A stretch of DNA of 63,409 nucleotides from Opitutia bacterium (GCA_947470855.1 CANIUQ010000009.1:1-63409), one strand, 5' to 3'; positions 17,532 to 28,009 are shown, counted from the stretch's first letter. The notes: a model not told the origin generated them from the sequence alone. Program-made: numbers and translations.

Positions 17532-18233
17532 TTAAAGGGCAACAGCATCGACCAATAACCAAGCCCAAGTGGCCACAACCCCATCGGCCTTCGGATGAAG
17601 TCGATCGTAATCGCGAATAAGCGCTCGCAAAGTGCCCGGGCTCATCCGCAGCGCTCCCGTAACTCCACTACCATGCAAGGCACGAAACAAATCGATGGCT
17701 GAAGGATAAATTTCTTCCGATTCCAAAACTCCATGTGCTTTTACTTCAAATCGAGCATGACTCAAAATTTGTAGCCACTGTGTCTCATCTCTCCAACGCA
17801 AAGGCCCCTCCCCCATCAAATCCCTTAACTCATAAAGACAGGGATCACACGGCACCCCTAATAAAAGTCTGCCATTCTTAGGTAAAGCATCGTGCCAATC
17901 TTTTAAAACCGCTACTGGATCAGCCGCCCAATGCAAAAGACCAGAAGAGGCAATCGCGGGGGTAGGCGGAATCTTGGTGAATGCATTGCGCACGCTCCAA
18001 ACTGCAGTGGGTGCATTGATCTTACCGATGGCGACCATCGCTGGCGAATTATCAGTCGCCTCAACCGAAGCTCCTTGGGCTAATAAAGCGTTAGTTAAAA
18101 ACCCCGTCCCCGCTCCCAACTCAAGCACCCTATCTCCAAGGTGGAAAGGGGCAAAGGCCGCCAAAGCTTCAGCAAATCGACGCTGCGGTGCCGCATGTTG
18201 ATCGTAACTATGAGCATGATCGTCAAATCGCAT
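17532..18233 (-). CDS. bioC: Malonyl-ACP O-methyltransferase (biotin synthesis)
   Basis: BioC methylates malonyl-ACP so that fatty acid synthesis can build the pimeloyl chain. The 233-aa product is a class I SAM methyltransferase with the glycine-rich loop LELGAGTGFLTNALL (about residues 39-53) and the acidic VEATDNS that follows. The start FDDHAHSYDQHAAPQRRFAEAL resembles BioC proteins (F...A..YD..A..Q...A). It is the last gene of the bio operon, and its start overlaps the stop of the esterase by one base (TGATG). Assignment as BioC and not a generic methyltransferase rests on the N-terminal motif and context. Confidence 0.85.
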   Translation of the reverse strand: MRFDDHAHSYDQHAAPQRRFAEALAAFAPFHLGDRVLELGAGTGFLTNALLAQGASVEATDNSPAMVAIGKINAPTAVWSVRNAFTKIPPTPAIASSGLLHWAADPVAVLKDWHDALPKNGRLLLGVPCDPCLYELRDLMGEGPLRWRDETQWLQILSHARFEVKAHGVLESEEIYPSAIDLFRALHGSGVTGALRMSPGTLRALIRDYDRLHPKADGVVATWAWLLVDAVAL

Positions 18234-18850
18234 CAGAGTGAGGAGGGGCTGTTTAAAAAATCAGGCAAATGGTGCCCGAGCCCCTCAATTATCTGACATC
18301 CGATGACTGCCTGACAAACTCCTTCGGGATTTAAAAGAGGATCTTCCGAGCCAACATATGCCTCCCAGCCAGAGGGCAAGCCTTGCCGTGCAAAAGTAAT
18401 TAAAGAAATTCCTGCTGGTTCAGCCAAGATATCAAGTCCAGCAAGCAAATGCCCCAGCTCATAAGGCAACTTCGCCTCTGGCATGAGAGGTAAACCTGCT
18501 CGATGACGAAAATCGGATAAGGCTGTTAGAGGTTCCTTCTCTAACCAACGACGTAACCAACGCACCTGGGATTCACTCACTTTACCGCATTTTCCATGCT
18601 CGGAACAAAAGGAAGTAAAAGGTGCAATCAGTAAAGCACGCGCGGGTAATTTCACTCCACGAGCCGCCGCTTCATACAACAAATGAGCACCGAGCGACCA
18701 GCCAATCACGGCATCGCAAGTGACTAAATTTTCCGCAGCGCCTAAAACAGGCGGGTAAATTAAATGTTGAGCTTCAGGTGCATGAGCGACCGCGATGGGA
18801 CGCAACTCCTCCAAAGAGATTCCCCATCCACCAATCCAACCGATTTTCAT
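18233..18850 (-). CDS. BioH-like alpha/beta hydrolase in bio operon
   Basis: The 205-aa product is a small alpha/beta hydrolase. The N-terminal GGWG corresponds to the HGWG oxyanion segment of BioH. The nucleophile elbow is GWSLGA (serine about residue 51), GSEDPLLNP supplies an acid, and GLGHHLPDF supplies the histidine. It sits between bioF and bioC, where BioH, BioG, BioJ or BioK type pimeloyl-ACP methyl ester esterases are often found. I infer that it cleaves the methyl ester after chain extension. It is shorter than E. coli BioH (256 aa), with a reduced cap. The stop and start overlap both neighbours, indicating tight coupling. Confidence 0.7.
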   Translation of the reverse strand: MKIGWIGGWGISLEELRPIAVAHAPEAQHLIYPPVLGAAENLVTCDAVIGWSLGAHLLYEAAARGVKLPARALLIAPFTSFCSEHGKCGKVSESQVRWLRRWLEKEPLTALSDFRHRAGLPLMPEAKLPYELGHLLAGLDILAEPAGISLITFARQGLPSGWEAYVGSEDPLLNPEGVCQAVIGCQIIEGLGHHLPDFLNSPSSL

Positions 18851-19992
18851 AAGGACACTCCTTTCAAGGTAGAAACAAAAGCGGCTAAGTGCTCAGGTTT
18901 TAATCCACGACGCAAAGAAATACGTAAACGGGCGGTGCCTAGTGGAACAGTCGGTGGACGAATCGCTGAAACCATAAAACCCGCAGCACGTAAAGCCTGT
19001 GCCACCGCTTGAGTTCGTTGAGCATCTCCCAAAACAATCGGAATGATAGGCGAATCACCTTCTGGCACCGCATAACCCGCCTTGATGAATTCCTGACGCC
19101 ATTCCCGAGAAAGTTGATGAAGTTGATCTCGCTCACCATTCATCGCTTGCACTCGAGTCATCGCTGCTAAAGCGGCAGAAGCGCAAGCAGGAGCGAGATA
19201 GGTGGAATAAATAAACTCACCAGCAAAATTAATCAAAGTATCGCGAATCTCGGTACGCTGGCAAAGCACATAAGCCCCCTGTGAACCCAAACCCTTACCG
19301 AGTGTACCCACCACAATATCCGCAGACCCACGAACGCCACAGACTTCTTGCAAACCTGATCCAGTCTTTCCATACCACCCCGTGGCATGAGCCTCATCTA
19401 AAATCCAACAAAAACCAAAACGTTTACGTAAATCCGCCAATCGAACTAAGTCCGGGGCATCACCATCCATCGAATAAACACTTTCAGTAACGACAAAGAC
19501 CGCACCCTCATGGTGTGTCGCTTCCTGTAACAAAATCTCCAAAGCATCCAAATCATTATGGGGAAATCGTCGCAGTTTTGCCTCGGACGATAAAATCCCC
19601 TCCAGCATGCTCGCATGGACTAAACGGTCCGCCAAAACTAAATCCCCAGCCTGTGGTAAACCACCGAGAACAGCGGTGTTCGCGGCGTAACCAGAATTAA
19701 AAATCAAGCCATAGGAATATCCATGCCAAGCAGCCAAAGCTTCTTCGAGTTGCCGATGTAAATCAGTATACCCCGTTACCAGAGGCGAGGCAGAGGCAGA
19801 AGCACCCCACTCTCGCAAAGCATTCACCGCGGCTTGAACAACCGCAGGGTCTTTCGCCATTCCCAAATAATCATTATCAGCAAGATTGATTCGCGAATCA
19901 CCAGAACTCCGCGCTTCTAAGCGGCGTATCAATCCGGCCGCTTCACGCTCCGCTAAAGCTTTCTGCAGACGCTCGAACAAATCCTGACTCAT
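18847..19992 (-). CDS. bioF: 8-amino-7-oxononanoate synthase
   Basis: BioF condenses pimeloyl-ACP with L-alanine, a PLP-dependent decarboxylative step. The 381-aa product is of usual length. Visible motifs are LADNDYLGMAKDP at the N-terminus, the glycine-rich FNSGYAANTAVLGGL, the cofactor-binding DEAHATGWYG, and the PLP lysine in GTLGKGLGSQGAY. It overlaps bioD and the esterase by ATGA on both sides. Confidence 0.95.
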   Translation of the reverse strand: MSQDLFERLQKALAEREAAGLIRRLEARSSGDSRINLADNDYLGMAKDPAVVQAAVNALREWGASASASPLVTGYTDLHRQLEEALAAWHGYSYGLIFNSGYAANTAVLGGLPQAGDLVLADRLVHASMLEGILSSEAKLRRFPHNDLDALEILLQEATHHEGAVFVVTESVYSMDGDAPDLVRLADLRKRFGFCWILDEAHATGWYGKTGSGLQEVCGVRGSADIVVGTLGKGLGSQGAYVLCQRTEIRDTLINFAGEFIYSTYLAPACASAALAAMTRVQAMNGERDQLHQLSREWRQEFIKAGYAVPEGDSPIIPIVLGDAQRTQAVAQALRAAGFMVSAIRPPTVPLGTARLRISLRRGLKPEHLAAFVSTLKGVSL

Positions 19993-20621
19993 ACCCAGAA
20001 TTTTTTACGAAAGATTCCCCGAGAACGTTGATAAGCCGATTCCCCAGCTAAATGTATACCGGCCTGACGCAATCCATCGCGCGTGGTTTGAGCCACAGCG
20101 GCAGAGGGCCGACGAGTACTAGCGTTCAACCAAACCCCGATACGTCCGCGATATTTTTTTTCTAAATGGGCGACACTCAAACGTGCCTGATTGATGGCAC
20201 CCAAGCGATCTTCGACAACGACAACAACATAATCGGGCTTTACCGCACGAGCGAAATCGGCCCAGTCGTGATTCTGCAAATCAAGTGGCACCGCCACTCC
20301 ACCCGCTCCTTCAATGACTTGATACTCTGCTGGTTTCAATTTTCGGTAAGCAGATAATAATTTTTTTAGTGAAAGTTTCTGACCCGCGCGAGCAGCCGCC
20401 GAAATCGGGGCCAAAGCTTCGGGTAAAGAAATAAAGGTATGGGCTTCAGCCCAACGACCCGCCGCTTTCGGAGCATCCGCGGGACGCCACACGGAAACTC
20501 CTGATTCCACTGGCTTAATCACCTGTGTCGGTCCTCGACGGGCAAAATGCCGAGCCAAGATTCCGCACACATGAGTTTTCCCCACGCCCGTGTCGTTGCC
20601 TGTAACAAAAATAATAGCCAC
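19989..20621 (-). CDS. bioD: Dethiobiotin synthetase
   Basis: BioD closes the ureido ring of dethiobiotin using CO2 and ATP. The 210-aa product from GTG 20621 starts MAIIFVTGNDTGVGKTHVCG, which carries the P-loop exactly where the family has it. VIKPVESG and VIEGAGGVAVPL are further conserved blocks. A TTG at 20645 would extend the protein by eight residues and overlap bioB; it has a GGAAGG-like upstream sequence, so it cannot be dismissed. The alignment of the N-terminus favours GTG. The gene follows bioB by 5 bp and overlaps bioF by ATGA. Confidence 0.92.
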   Translation of the reverse strand: MAIIFVTGNDTGVGKTHVCGILARHFARRGPTQVIKPVESGVSVWRPADAPKAAGRWAEAHTFISLPEALAPISAAARAGQKLSLKKLLSAYRKLKPAEYQVIEGAGGVAVPLDLQNHDWADFARAVKPDYVVVVVEDRLGAINQARLSVAHLEKKYRGRIGVWLNASTRRPSAAVAQTTRDGLRQAGIHLAGESAYQRSRGIFRKKFWV

Positions 20622-20626
20622 AGGAT

Positions 20627-21700
20627 TTAAGCTGAACAGCCACAACCACCTTCCGAACAGGAACCTCCTTCTTTCTGAGCAGCCACCAGCTCTTCAATCT
20701 TAGGCCAAGGAGCAGACTGTGCCGCGGAAGGTTCAATTTCCCCACGATGCACACGTCGTGCTTCATCAGGATGCAAAGGATGAAGCCCCAGTCGCTTCAT
20801 TAAATTCATATCTTCTTCGATATCGGGATTACCCGTGGTGAGCAATTTCTCTCCTAGGAAAATGGAGTTCGCTCCTGCGAGATAGCACAACGCTTGCGTC
20901 TCGTCCGACATATTCGCTCGACCCGCAGAGAGTCGCACCATGGCTTTAGGCATCAAAATGCGTGCAACCGCTACGGTGCGAACAAACTCGATACTATCGA
21001 CAAAACGGCGACCGGCTAAAGGTGTGCCTTCAACGGCGACCAGAGCATTGATAGGAACAGAATCAGGTTGAGGATCCAGGTTCGCTAATTCGACCAGCAT
21101 CTTTAATCGATCATCCACGGTTTCGCCCATACCAATGATGCCACCCGAACAAACCTCTAATCCCGCTTTGCGGACATTCGACAAGGTTTGCAGACGATCA
21201 TCATAAGTTCTGGTGGTGATAATTTTTGAATAATGCTCCCGAGAGGTGTCGAGATTGTGATTATAGACATCACAGCCCGCTTCCTTCAAACGCTTTGCCT
21301 GTGCTTCCGACACCATACCCAGCGTACAACAAACTTCTAAACCCATTTCTTTAACACCCGACACGGTATTTAAAACGCTATCAAACTGCTTACCGTCAGC
21401 GACGCGACGCCAAGCGGCACCCATACAAAAGCGCGTTGCGCCACCGGCTTTCGCGCGACGAGCGTCGGCCAAAATCGTCTCGGTCTCCATGAGCGCTTCC
21501 GCTTCGACAAATGTATTATGATGCACTGATTGCGGACAGTAAGCGCAGTCCTCTGGGCAAGCACCGGTTTTAATCGACTTCAAGGTGCAGAGCTGAATTC
21601 CAGCAGGATCTTGCTGCGCTTGGTGCGCTTGCTGCGCCTTGAAAATCAAGGTGTTAAGCGGCAAATCATAGAATGCGCGCGCTTCGGCTAGGTTGGGCAT
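20627..21700 (-). CDS. bioB: Biotin synthase (radical SAM)
   Basis: BioB inserts sulfur into dethiobiotin. The 357-aa product has the radical-SAM cysteines in [11 protein letters not shown] (C-x3-C-x2-C) and the conserved [23 protein letters not shown] and [12 protein letters not shown], which carries the arginine near the 2Fe-2S cluster, are also present. The C-terminus ends in an unusual cysteine-rich tail ([13 protein letters not shown]). I choose ATG 21700, 13 bp after the bioA stop. An ATG at 21754 would overlap bioA by 41 bp and add 18 unconserved residues. Confidence 0.94.
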   Translation of the reverse strand: MPNLAEARAFYDLPLNTLIFKAQQAHQAQQDPAGIQLCTLKSIKTGACPEDCAYCPQSVHHNTFVEAEALMETETILADARRAKAGGATRFCMGAAWRRVADGKQFDSVLNTVSGVKEMGLEVCCTLGMVSEAQAKRLKEAGCDVYNHNLDTSREHYSKIITTRTYDDRLQTLSNVRKAGLEVCSGGIIGMGETVDDRLKMLVELANLDPQPDSVPINALVAVEGTPLAGRRFVDSIEFVRTVAVARILMPKAMVRLSAGRANMSDETQALCYLAGANSIFLGEKLLTTGNPDIEEDMNLMKRLGLHPLHPDEARRVHRGEIEPSAAQSAPWPKIEELVAAQKEGGSCSEGGCGCSA

Positions 21701-21713
21701 AGGAGTGGGTGTT

Positions 21714-23096
21714 TTAGGAAAGTGAGTGAACTTCGAGTTTAGGTAAAACTTCATCGACCGCTAAACGCACGGCTTTAACGAGATGGCGAATCTCATCAGG
21801 CTTAATCGCAATCGGAGGAACAAAAAGAATGCTGTCAGCCAGAGGGCGAATAATCAGACCATGCTTTCGCGCGAGGAGAGAGACTTGATACCCTGCCCTC
21901 AAATCCATGGGCCAATGACGACGACGATCCGCTGGAGAAAAATCAATGGCAGCGGTTAAACCAAGCTGGCGATAACCACAAACATGGGGATGGGCAGCAA
22001 AGTTCTGCCTAATCTCACGACCGAGCAATGATGCACTTTCCGCCAACTGACCCGACTGTATCATGGGTCGTAATTTTTTCAAAGAGGCTCGCGCCACCGC
22101 ACAAGCAAGTGGATTCCCCGAAAAAGTATGCCCATGGAAAAAAGTTTTTCCCTCGGAAAAATGCCCCTGAAAAGCCGAGAAAATCGACTCCCTAGTCAGA
22201 GTCGCCGCCAGGGGTAAATAACCAGCGGCGAGTCCTTTGGCTAAACAAAGAAAATCGGGAATAACCCCTTCTTGTTCGGCGGCAGTTAAAGAACCTAAAC
22301 GTCCAAACCCGGTAAAAACTTCATCAAGAATCAAATGCACTTGGTATCTTTGGCACAAGGAGGCCACAGACTTTAAAAATCCCCAAGGCTGCTGACGCAT
22401 GCCGGCTGCACCTTGCACCCGCGGCTCGAGAATCAAGCAAGCGATACGTGACGACTCGTTTTGTAAAATTTTTTCTAACTCTTGGATCGACGATTGAACT
22501 TCCGTGGCTTGCACCTGCCCCGCGCACTCCACATGCGAAGGCGCGGAAAAGATTTTCGAATGAAATAACCAAGGCGTAAAACGCTGATGAAACCCTGAAC
22601 TATCTCCCACCGACATGGTGCCAAATGTATCCCCATGATACGCACCGCGCATGCTAATCACGCCGCGTTTTTCCTCCCGACCCATTAACTGCCAATATTG
22701 AAAGGAAAGTTTAAGTGCCACTTCGATAGCATTACTTCCATTATCCGTAAAAAAGCAGCGCGGCAAAGCTCCGTCCGTTAAACTGGCTAAGTCCTCCGCC
22801 AATTCGGAAGCGACACGATGATTTAACCCTAAAAGGGTAACATGTGCCACTTGTTCGAGTTGAGCTTTAAGGGCGGCATTCAAATCTGGATCATTATGCC
22901 CATGCACATTCGTCCAAACCGAAGCATTACCATCGAGATAACGATTCCCCTCCGCATCAATTAACCACGACCCCTCTCCTTTAACCAAGTGCAGACGCGG
23001 ATTACTGAAATACTCCTGCATCTGAGTAAAAGGATGCCAGGCGTGCTTACAGTCAGAAGCATCGATAGGAGTTATGGGGTCAGCCGAAGGCACCAC
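21714..23096 (-). CDS. bioA: Adenosylmethionine-8-amino-7-oxononanoate aminotransferase
   Basis: BioA makes 7,8-diaminopelargonic acid using SAM as amino donor and PLP. The 460-aa product has the diagnostic HAWHPFTQM near the N-terminus, [29 protein letters not shown], the PLP lysine in [16 protein letters not shown], and [15 protein letters not shown]. No in-frame ATG precedes the conserved start, so initiation must be at GTG 23096 or the adjacent GTG 23093. An ATG at 23100 is out of frame and soon stops. It is the first gene of the bio operon and lies just downstream of a BirA-type operator. Confidence 0.94.
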   Translation of the reverse strand: MVPSADPITPIDASDCKHAWHPFTQMQEYFSNPRLHLVKGEGSWLIDAEGNRYLDGNASVWTNVHGHNDPDLNAALKAQLEQVAHVTLLGLNHRVASELAEDLASLTDGALPRCFFTDNGSNAIEVALKLSFQYWQLMGREEKRGVISMRGAYHGDTFGTMSVGDSSGFHQRFTPWLFHSKIFSAPSHVECAGQVQATEVQSSIQELEKILQNESSRIACLILEPRVQGAAGMRQQPWGFLKSVASLCQRYQVHLILDEVFTGFGRLGSLTAAEQEGVIPDFLCLAKGLAAGYLPLAATLTRESIFSAFQGHFSEGKTFFHGHTFSGNPLACAVARASLKKLRPMIQSGQLAESASLLGREIRQNFAAHPHVCGYRQLGLTAAIDFSPADRRRHWPMDLRAGYQVSLLARKHGLIIRPLADSILFVPPIAIKPDEIRHLVKAVRLAVDEVLPKLEVHSLS

Positions 23097-23106
23097 CCAT
23101 TGTTAG

Positions 23107-23121
23107 TAGGGTAAAACCCTA
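23107..23121 (-). other. Short perfect hairpin in bioA leader
   Basis: TAGGGT (23107-23112) and ACCCTA (23116-23121) form a perfect 6-bp inverted repeat with a 3-nt spacer, 11 bp before the bioA start and next to the BirA operator. It could limit ribosome access or serve as a second protein site. No T-run follows, so it is not a terminator. Confidence 0.35.
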
Positions 23122-23153
23122 TTGTTAAGCCCCAAGTGGATGTAGGTTTACAA
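23122..23153 (-). promoter_or_regulatory. Predicted BirA operator of the bio operon
   Basis: On the minus strand the site reads TTGTAAACC, 14 bp, GCTTAACAA. The established BirA operator is TTGTnAACC, 14-15 bp, GGTTnACAA, so the first half-site matches fully and the second differs at one base. It lies 26-57 bp upstream of the bioA start, where a bifunctional BirA repressor with biotinyl-AMP would block transcription. birA itself is not in this window. Confidence 0.8.
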
Positions 23154-23204
23154 TTAAAACTTAACTTAAATTACTGAATTGCAACAGTTTAAGAAAAACT
23201 TCTT

Positions 23205-23501
23205 TTACTCGAAGTCGTAAATCTTCACCGAAGACCAGTAAGATTTACAGGAATTAACGAAGTCCACGTGAATCGGGTCCACCTGATAGGCATCATGGTC
23301 GGCCTTATTTTTAAAGATAAAGATTTCCGCAAAATCGTAGGAACTATCGATGATAGGACGATCCGCAACCGTAGGACGACCGACATAACTCGAGTGTATC
23401 GATTTAATCTGCGAAAGACCGCGTAACTTCGATTCGAAGTCGGCACGCTGTGAAGCGGTTAAATCTTTGCGTAGATAAAAAAAGACGAGGTGGTGAAACA
23501 T
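23205..23501 (-). CDS. Dabb (stress-responsive alpha/beta barrel) protein
   Basis: The 98-aa product starts MFHHLVFFYLRKDLTASQRA and has the Dabb-fold features: an N-terminal histidine-bearing strand, DFAEIFIFKNKADHDAYQVDPIHVDFV near the C-terminus, and a full-domain length of about 95 aa. Dabb domains are ferredoxin-like dimeric barrels. Some cyclise polyketides and most are of unknown role. The sequence gives no substrate. It stands alone between the bio operator and rsmG. Confidence 0.8.
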   Translation of the reverse strand: MFHHLVFFYLRKDLTASQRADFESKLRGLSQIKSIHSSYVGRPTVADRPIIDSSYDFAEIFIFKNKADHDAYQVDPIHVDFVNSCKSYWSSVKIYDFE

Positions 23502-23591
23502 GGAAGGAGACTTTGGCCGAGCCGAAGAAAAAGGAAACCGTAAATTGCCATCCTTGCCAAGAATACTGGCATGTTCATTGTGCTAAGACTA

Positions 23592-24260
23592 ATGACGCCA
23601 GAACTCCGCGAAATCTTTCCTGAAATCACAGAGGAACAATGGACAAAACTCAGTCAGATGGCGGCCTTACATCGCGAATGGAACGAAAAAATTAACCTCA
23701 TTTCTCGAAAAGACATCGAAAATATCGAGCGACATCACTACGCACCCTGCCTCGCGGCGATTAAATTTTGGAAACTTCTACCAGGAGCTCGCGTGATTGA
23801 TATCGGTACGGGTGGCGGATTCCCTGGTCTAATTCTGGCCATACTCTACCCCCACGCAGAATTCACATTAGTCGATTCAGTAGGTAAAAAAATTATGGTC
23901 GTTGAAGATATCGTTCGTCGACTAGGTTTAAAAAATGTCGCCGTACTCAACGCCCGTGCTGAGACCCTAAACCACGACCACGATTTCATCACTGGCCGGG
24001 CGGTAGCCGATTTACGAACGTTTGTTCATCAAACCAAACAACTGATTATTCACGGGACGAAACATTCCCTGCCGAACGGAATTCTTTATTGGCAAGGCGG
24101 TGATCCAGCCACCGAAAAAGCCACTTCTGGCATCAGCCCCTTCTTTAGTTTCGAACTGCGACCACTACTCTGGAATGATGAGAAATTTGAGGGAAAACGG
24201 ATTGTTCTCTACCGAGCCCAAGACCTCCCCAAGTGCAAAAAGCCCGACCTGCCTCAATGA
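23592..24260 (+). CDS. rsmG: 16S rRNA (guanine(527)-N7)-methyltransferase
   Basis: RsmG (GidB) methylates G527 of 16S rRNA with SAM. The 222-aa product has the N-terminal segment WNEKINLISRKD, the SAM-binding VIDIGTGGGFPGLILAI (about residues 72-88), and LVDSVGKKIMVVEDIVRRLGL. TGRAVADL, in the GRA(V/F) position typical of the family, is also present. ATG 23571 in the same frame would add seven residues; I prefer 23592 because the conserved sequence starts there. metH follows after 57 bp. Confidence 0.93.
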   Translation: MTPELREIFPEITEEQWTKLSQMAALHREWNEKINLISRKDIENIERHHYAPCLAAIKFWKLLPGARVIDIGTGGGFPGLILAILYPHAEFTLVDSVGKKIMVVEDIVRRLGLKNVAVLNARAETLNHDHDFITGRAVADLRTFVHQTKQLIIHGTKHSLPNGILYWQGGDPATEKATSGISPFFSFELRPLLWNDEKFEGKRIVLYRAQDLPKCKKPDLPQ

Positions 24261-24317
24261 CAAGGTTTGGGTCGCCTGTGCCTTGACCCTCGTCCAGATA
24301 ACCCCACGTTAACCCCG

Positions 24318-27300
24318 ATGGCTTTTTCACCTCTACCCTTAACTCGCCAAGGAGAGAACCTGGTCGCACTCTTGCACCAGCGCATCGTCTATCTGGATGG
24401 GGCGATGGGAACCATGATACAGCAACTGAAGTTGCAAGAGAGTGACTATCGCGGAACACAGTTTCTCCAACACCCCACTGAGCTCAAAGGGAATAATGAT
24501 CTCTTAGTCCTCACCAAACCTGAAGCGGTCTTAAATATCCATCGTGCATACTTAGCCGCTGGGGCAGATATTTTAGAAACCAATACTTTTAATGGTACGG
24601 CAATTGCCTTGGAAGACTACAAGATGGGTCACCTGGTCAAAGAGCTCAACACCGCCGCCGTAAAGTTAGCTAAACAAGCCTGCACCGAAGCGATGGCCCA
24701 AACTCCTGGGCGACTTTGTTTTGTCGCCGGAGCCATCGGACCAACAAACAAAACGCTTTCGATGTCGCGAGACGTCAACGATCCCGGCAAGCGCGATGTC
24801 ACCTTCAATCAAGTGCGCGATGCTTACCGTGAACAAGTGGAGGCCTTGATAGACGCCGGCGCCGACATCTTACTCTGCGAGACAGTTTTTGACACACTGG
24901 TTCTCAAAGCCGCTTTATTCGCCATTGATGAAGCCTTTGCTGCCCGAGGATTTCGACTGCCCCTCATGATTTCGGGCACAATTACCGATGCCTCAGGTCG
25001 CACCTTAACTGGACAAACCACCGAAGCTTTCTGGAACTCAGTTCGCCACGCTAATCCTATCAGTATCGGAATGAACTGTGCTCTGGGTGGCGAACAGATG
25101 CGCCCACACATCGATGAATTATCACGTAAAGCCGATGTGTTCGTCTCCTGCTACCCTAATGCAGGCTTACCCAATCCACTTTCGCCTACAGGATTCCCAG
25201 AAGGCCCCGAAGACACGGCTGCGATTCTCGAAACTTTTGCGCGTGATGGTCTGGTTAATATTTTAGGTGGATGCTGTGGCACCACACCCGAACACATCGC
25301 CGCCATCCGACATCGCACCGAAAAATATTCACCACACACCCTGCCTCAACTCGCTCCAGCATTGCGAGTGGCTGGACTCGAAGCACTCAACATTGTTGGC
25401 GGAGCTCAATCGTTTGTAAATATCGGCGAACGGACCAACGTCGCAGGATCGCCCAAATTTAAAAAATTAATCGAAGAAGGTCATTATAAAGAAGCGATTG
25501 CCGTGGCTAAACAGCAAGTCGAGGCAGGCGCTGGCATTATCGATATTAATTTCGATGCGGGTCTTTTAGATGGCAAGGCCGCCATGGTTAAATTTCTCAA
25601 TCTCATCGCCACGGAACCCGACATTGCTCGCGTACCGGTGATGATTGATTCCTCCAAATGGGAAATCCTCGAGGCAGGATTGCAGTGTATCCAAGGAAAA
25701 GGCATCGTTAATTCTCTTTCCCTAAAAGAAGGAGAAACGGAATTTATCCGACAGGCTAAACTTTGCCGACGCTACGGTGCTGCTATGGTGGTGATGGCTT
25801 TCGATGAAAAAGGTCAGGCAGCAACCTTTGCCGATAAGGTTAGAATCTGCGAACGAGCCTATAAAATTCTCACCGAGAAAGCGGGCATCGACCCCCAAGA
25901 TATCATTTTCGACGCCAATATCCTCACTGTCGCTACGGGCATGAAGGAACACGACAGTTACGCCCTCGATTTCATTCAAGCGGTCAGCGAAATTAAAAAG
26001 CGCTGCCCTGGGGTTCGCACATCGGGCGGCCTCTCCAATGTCTCTTTCTCGTATCGCGGCAACAATCCCGTGCGTGAAGCGATGCATTCTGCCTTCCTCT
26101 ATCACGCCATCGCAGCGGGATTAGATATGGCGATTGTCAACGCCGGCATGCTCGAAGTCTACACCGACATTAATCCTGAACTTCGCACGCTCGTTGAAGA
26201 TGTTCTTCTCAACCGCCACGAAAATGCCACGGAGCGCCTCACCGCCGAAGCTCCACGCTTTGCCGGTAGTAAAACGGAAGTCGACTCCTCCAAGAAAAAT
26301 GAATGGCGACAACTCCCTGTCGAAAAACGCCTCGAGCATGCTTTAGTCAAAGGCATCGATGAATTTATCATCGCTGACACCGAGGAGGCCCGACAAAAAC
26401 TCGGACGACCCCTCCTCGTCATTGAAGGCCCGTTAATGGACGGCATGCGCGTTGTCGGCACGCTTTTCGGTGAAGGGAAAATGTTCCTCCCCCAAGTCGT
26501 CAAATCGGCACGAGTTATGAAAGCCGCCGTGGCTCACCTCGAGCCCTTCATGGCAGCTGAAAAAGTGGGCGGATCCAGCCAAGGAAAGTTCCTTATCGCC
26601 ACCGTGCGTGGTGACGTACACGACATTGGCAAAAATATCGTCGGGGTTGTACTCGCCTGCAATAATTACGCCGTCACCGACCTTGGGGTAATGACACCCG
26701 TCGAAAAAATTCTCGATGAAGCACGCCACCTGCAACCCGATTTCATCGGCTTATCCGGTCTAATCACACCTTCACTCGATGAAATGGCTACGGTGGCCAA
26801 AGAGCTAAAACGAGCCGGTTTCACTACACCACTTTTGATTGGTGGCGCTACGACTTCGCAAGACCACACCGCGATTAAACTCGCTGAACACTATGATGGC
26901 CCTGTGGTTCATGTCAGCGATGCCTCCTTAGTCACGGGCGTCTGCAGCGACCTCCTTAACCCAGTTCGTAAAGAAAGTTATATTGCTGACCTAAAAGCTG
27001 AACAGGCACAAACCCGCGAAGCTTATGAAAAACGTCAGCCTCGTGTCATTGTACCTTTAACCGAGGCACGCCAACGCCCACTGACACTCAATACTTCGCC
27101 GGCTCCAGCTCCTCAAAAACTCGGTGTTAGCCTCTTTGAAAGAATCGATCCAGCTGCCGTAGCTGAGGTTATTGATTGGACGCCCTTCTTTGTCACCTGG
27201 AGCCTAAAAGGAACTTTTCCTAAAATTTTTAAGTCGGAAAAATACGGCGCTGAAGCACGTAAACTTTTCGATGATGCGCGTCGAGAACTCGACCATCTCA

Positions 27301-28007
27301 TCAAAGAAAATCGCGTGCACCTGCGCGGAGTTCTAGGTCTGTGGGCAGCCCGTCGTAGTGGCGACGATGTTATTCTTTATACCGACTCAACCCAAAAGAA
27401 AGAGCTGGGTCGCCTCCACTTTTTACGCGATCAGTTATCGCGCCCGGCCGTTAAGACCTGTCGCTCGCTCGCCGATTACATTTCCGAGCAACCCGGCGAT
27501 TACTGTGGTGCTTTTGCGGTAACCGCAGGTCAAGAAATTGAAGAGTACGCTCAATCCTTCAAAGAAACTAATCCCTATCGCCACATTCTCATTCAAGCGA
27601 TTGCTGACCGTTTAGCCGAGGGATGCGCAGAGTGGCTTCATCGTGAAGTACGAACAAAACTCTGGGGCTACGCTCCTGAAGAAGAATTAAGCGTCGAAGA
27701 TTTAGTGGAGGAAAAATATCAAGGGCGTCGCCCTGCTGCTGGTTACCCCGCCTGCCCTGAACACACAGAAAAAGCCGAAATTTGGCGCCTCTTGGGAGCC
27801 AATCAAATCGGCTGCACCCTGACAGAGTCGTTTGCGATGAATCCCGCAGCCTCAGTCTCTGGTTTGTATTTTGGACATCCGCAATCCATCTACTTCGATG
27901 TCGATGGCATCGGTCGCGATCAAGTCGAAGACTATGCTAAACGAAAAGGCTGGACCATAGCCGAGGCTGAAAAATGGTTAGCTCCCGTGCTTGGTTATAA
28001 AACTTAA
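24318..28007 (+). CDS. metH: Cobalamin-dependent methionine synthase
   Basis: MetH transfers a methyl group from methyltetrahydrofolate to homocysteine through cobalamin. The 1229-aa product is full length with all modules. The homocysteine domain (about 15-330) has its zinc cysteines in MNCALGG and [10 protein letters not shown]. The pterin domain (about 355-620) contains [13 protein letters not shown]. The cap and B12 domains (about 640-880) have [10 protein letters not shown], whose histidine is the lower cobalt ligand. The C-terminal SAM-dependent reactivation domain starts at about 900. ATG 24318 fits best; TTG 24267 would add 17 unconserved residues. I see no cobalamin riboswitch in the 57-bp leader. 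ahcY and metK, its cycle partners, lie 10 kb downstream. Confidence 0.97.
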   Translation: MAFSPLPLTRQGENLVALLHQRIVYLDGAMGTMIQQLKLQESDYRGTQFLQHPTELKGNNDLLVLTKPEAVLNIHRAYLAAGADILETNTFNGTAIALEDYKMGHLVKELNTAAVKLAKQACTEAMAQTPGRLCFVAGAIGPTNKTLSMSRDVNDPGKRDVTFNQVRDAYREQVEALIDAGADILLCETVFDTLVLKAALFAIDEAFAARGFRLPLMISGTITDASGRTLTGQTTEAFWNSVRHANPISIGMNCALGGEQMRPHIDELSRKADVFVSCYPNAGLPNPLSPTGFPEGPEDTAAILETFARDGLVNILGGCCGTTPEHIAAIRHRTEKYSPHTLPQLAPALRVAGLEALNIVGGAQSFVNIGERTNVAGSPKFKKLIEEGHYKEAIAVAKQQVEAGAGIIDINFDAGLLDGKAAMVKFLNLIATEPDIARVPVMIDSSKWEILEAGLQCIQGKGIVNSLSLKEGETEFIRQAKLCRRYGAAMVVMAFDEKGQAATFADKVRICERAYKILTEKAGIDPQDIIFDANILTVATGMKEHDSYALDFIQAVSEIKKRCPGVRTSGGLSNVSFSYRGNNPVREAMHSAFLYHAIAAGLDMAIVNAGMLEVYTDINPELRTLVEDVLLNRHENATERLTAEAPRFAGSKTEVDSSKKNEWRQLPVEKRLEHALVKGIDEFIIADTEEARQKLGRPLLVIEGPLMDGMRVVGTLFGEGKMFLPQVVKSARVMKAAVAHLEPFMAAEKVGGSSQGKFLIATVRGDVHDIGKNIVGVVLACNNYAVTDLGVMTPVEKILDEARHLQPDFIGLSGLITPSLDEMATVAKELKRAGFTTPLLIGGATTSQDHTAIKLAEHYDGPVVHVSDASLVTGVCSDLLNPVRKESYIADLKAEQAQTREAYEKRQPRVIVPLTEARQRPLTLNTSPAPAPQKLGVSLFERIDPAAVAEVIDWTPFFVTWSLKGTFPKIFKSEKYGAEARKLFDDARRELDHLIKENRVHLRGVLGLWAARRSGDDVILYTDSTQKKELGRLHFLRDQLSRPAVKTCRSLADYISEQPGDYCGAFAVTAGQEIEEYAQSFKETNPYRHILIQAIADRLAEGCAEWLHREVRTKLWGYAPEEELSVEDLVEEKYQGRRPAAGYPACPEHTEKAEIWRLLGANQIGCTLTESFAMNPAASVSGLYFGHPQSIYFDVDGIGRDQVEDYAKRKGWTIAEAEKWLAPVLGYKT

Positions 28008-28009
28008 AG

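Noticed and set aside
24261-24317. Cobalamin riboswitch before metH
   Set aside because: The gap is only 57 bp and contains no B12-box-like sequence.
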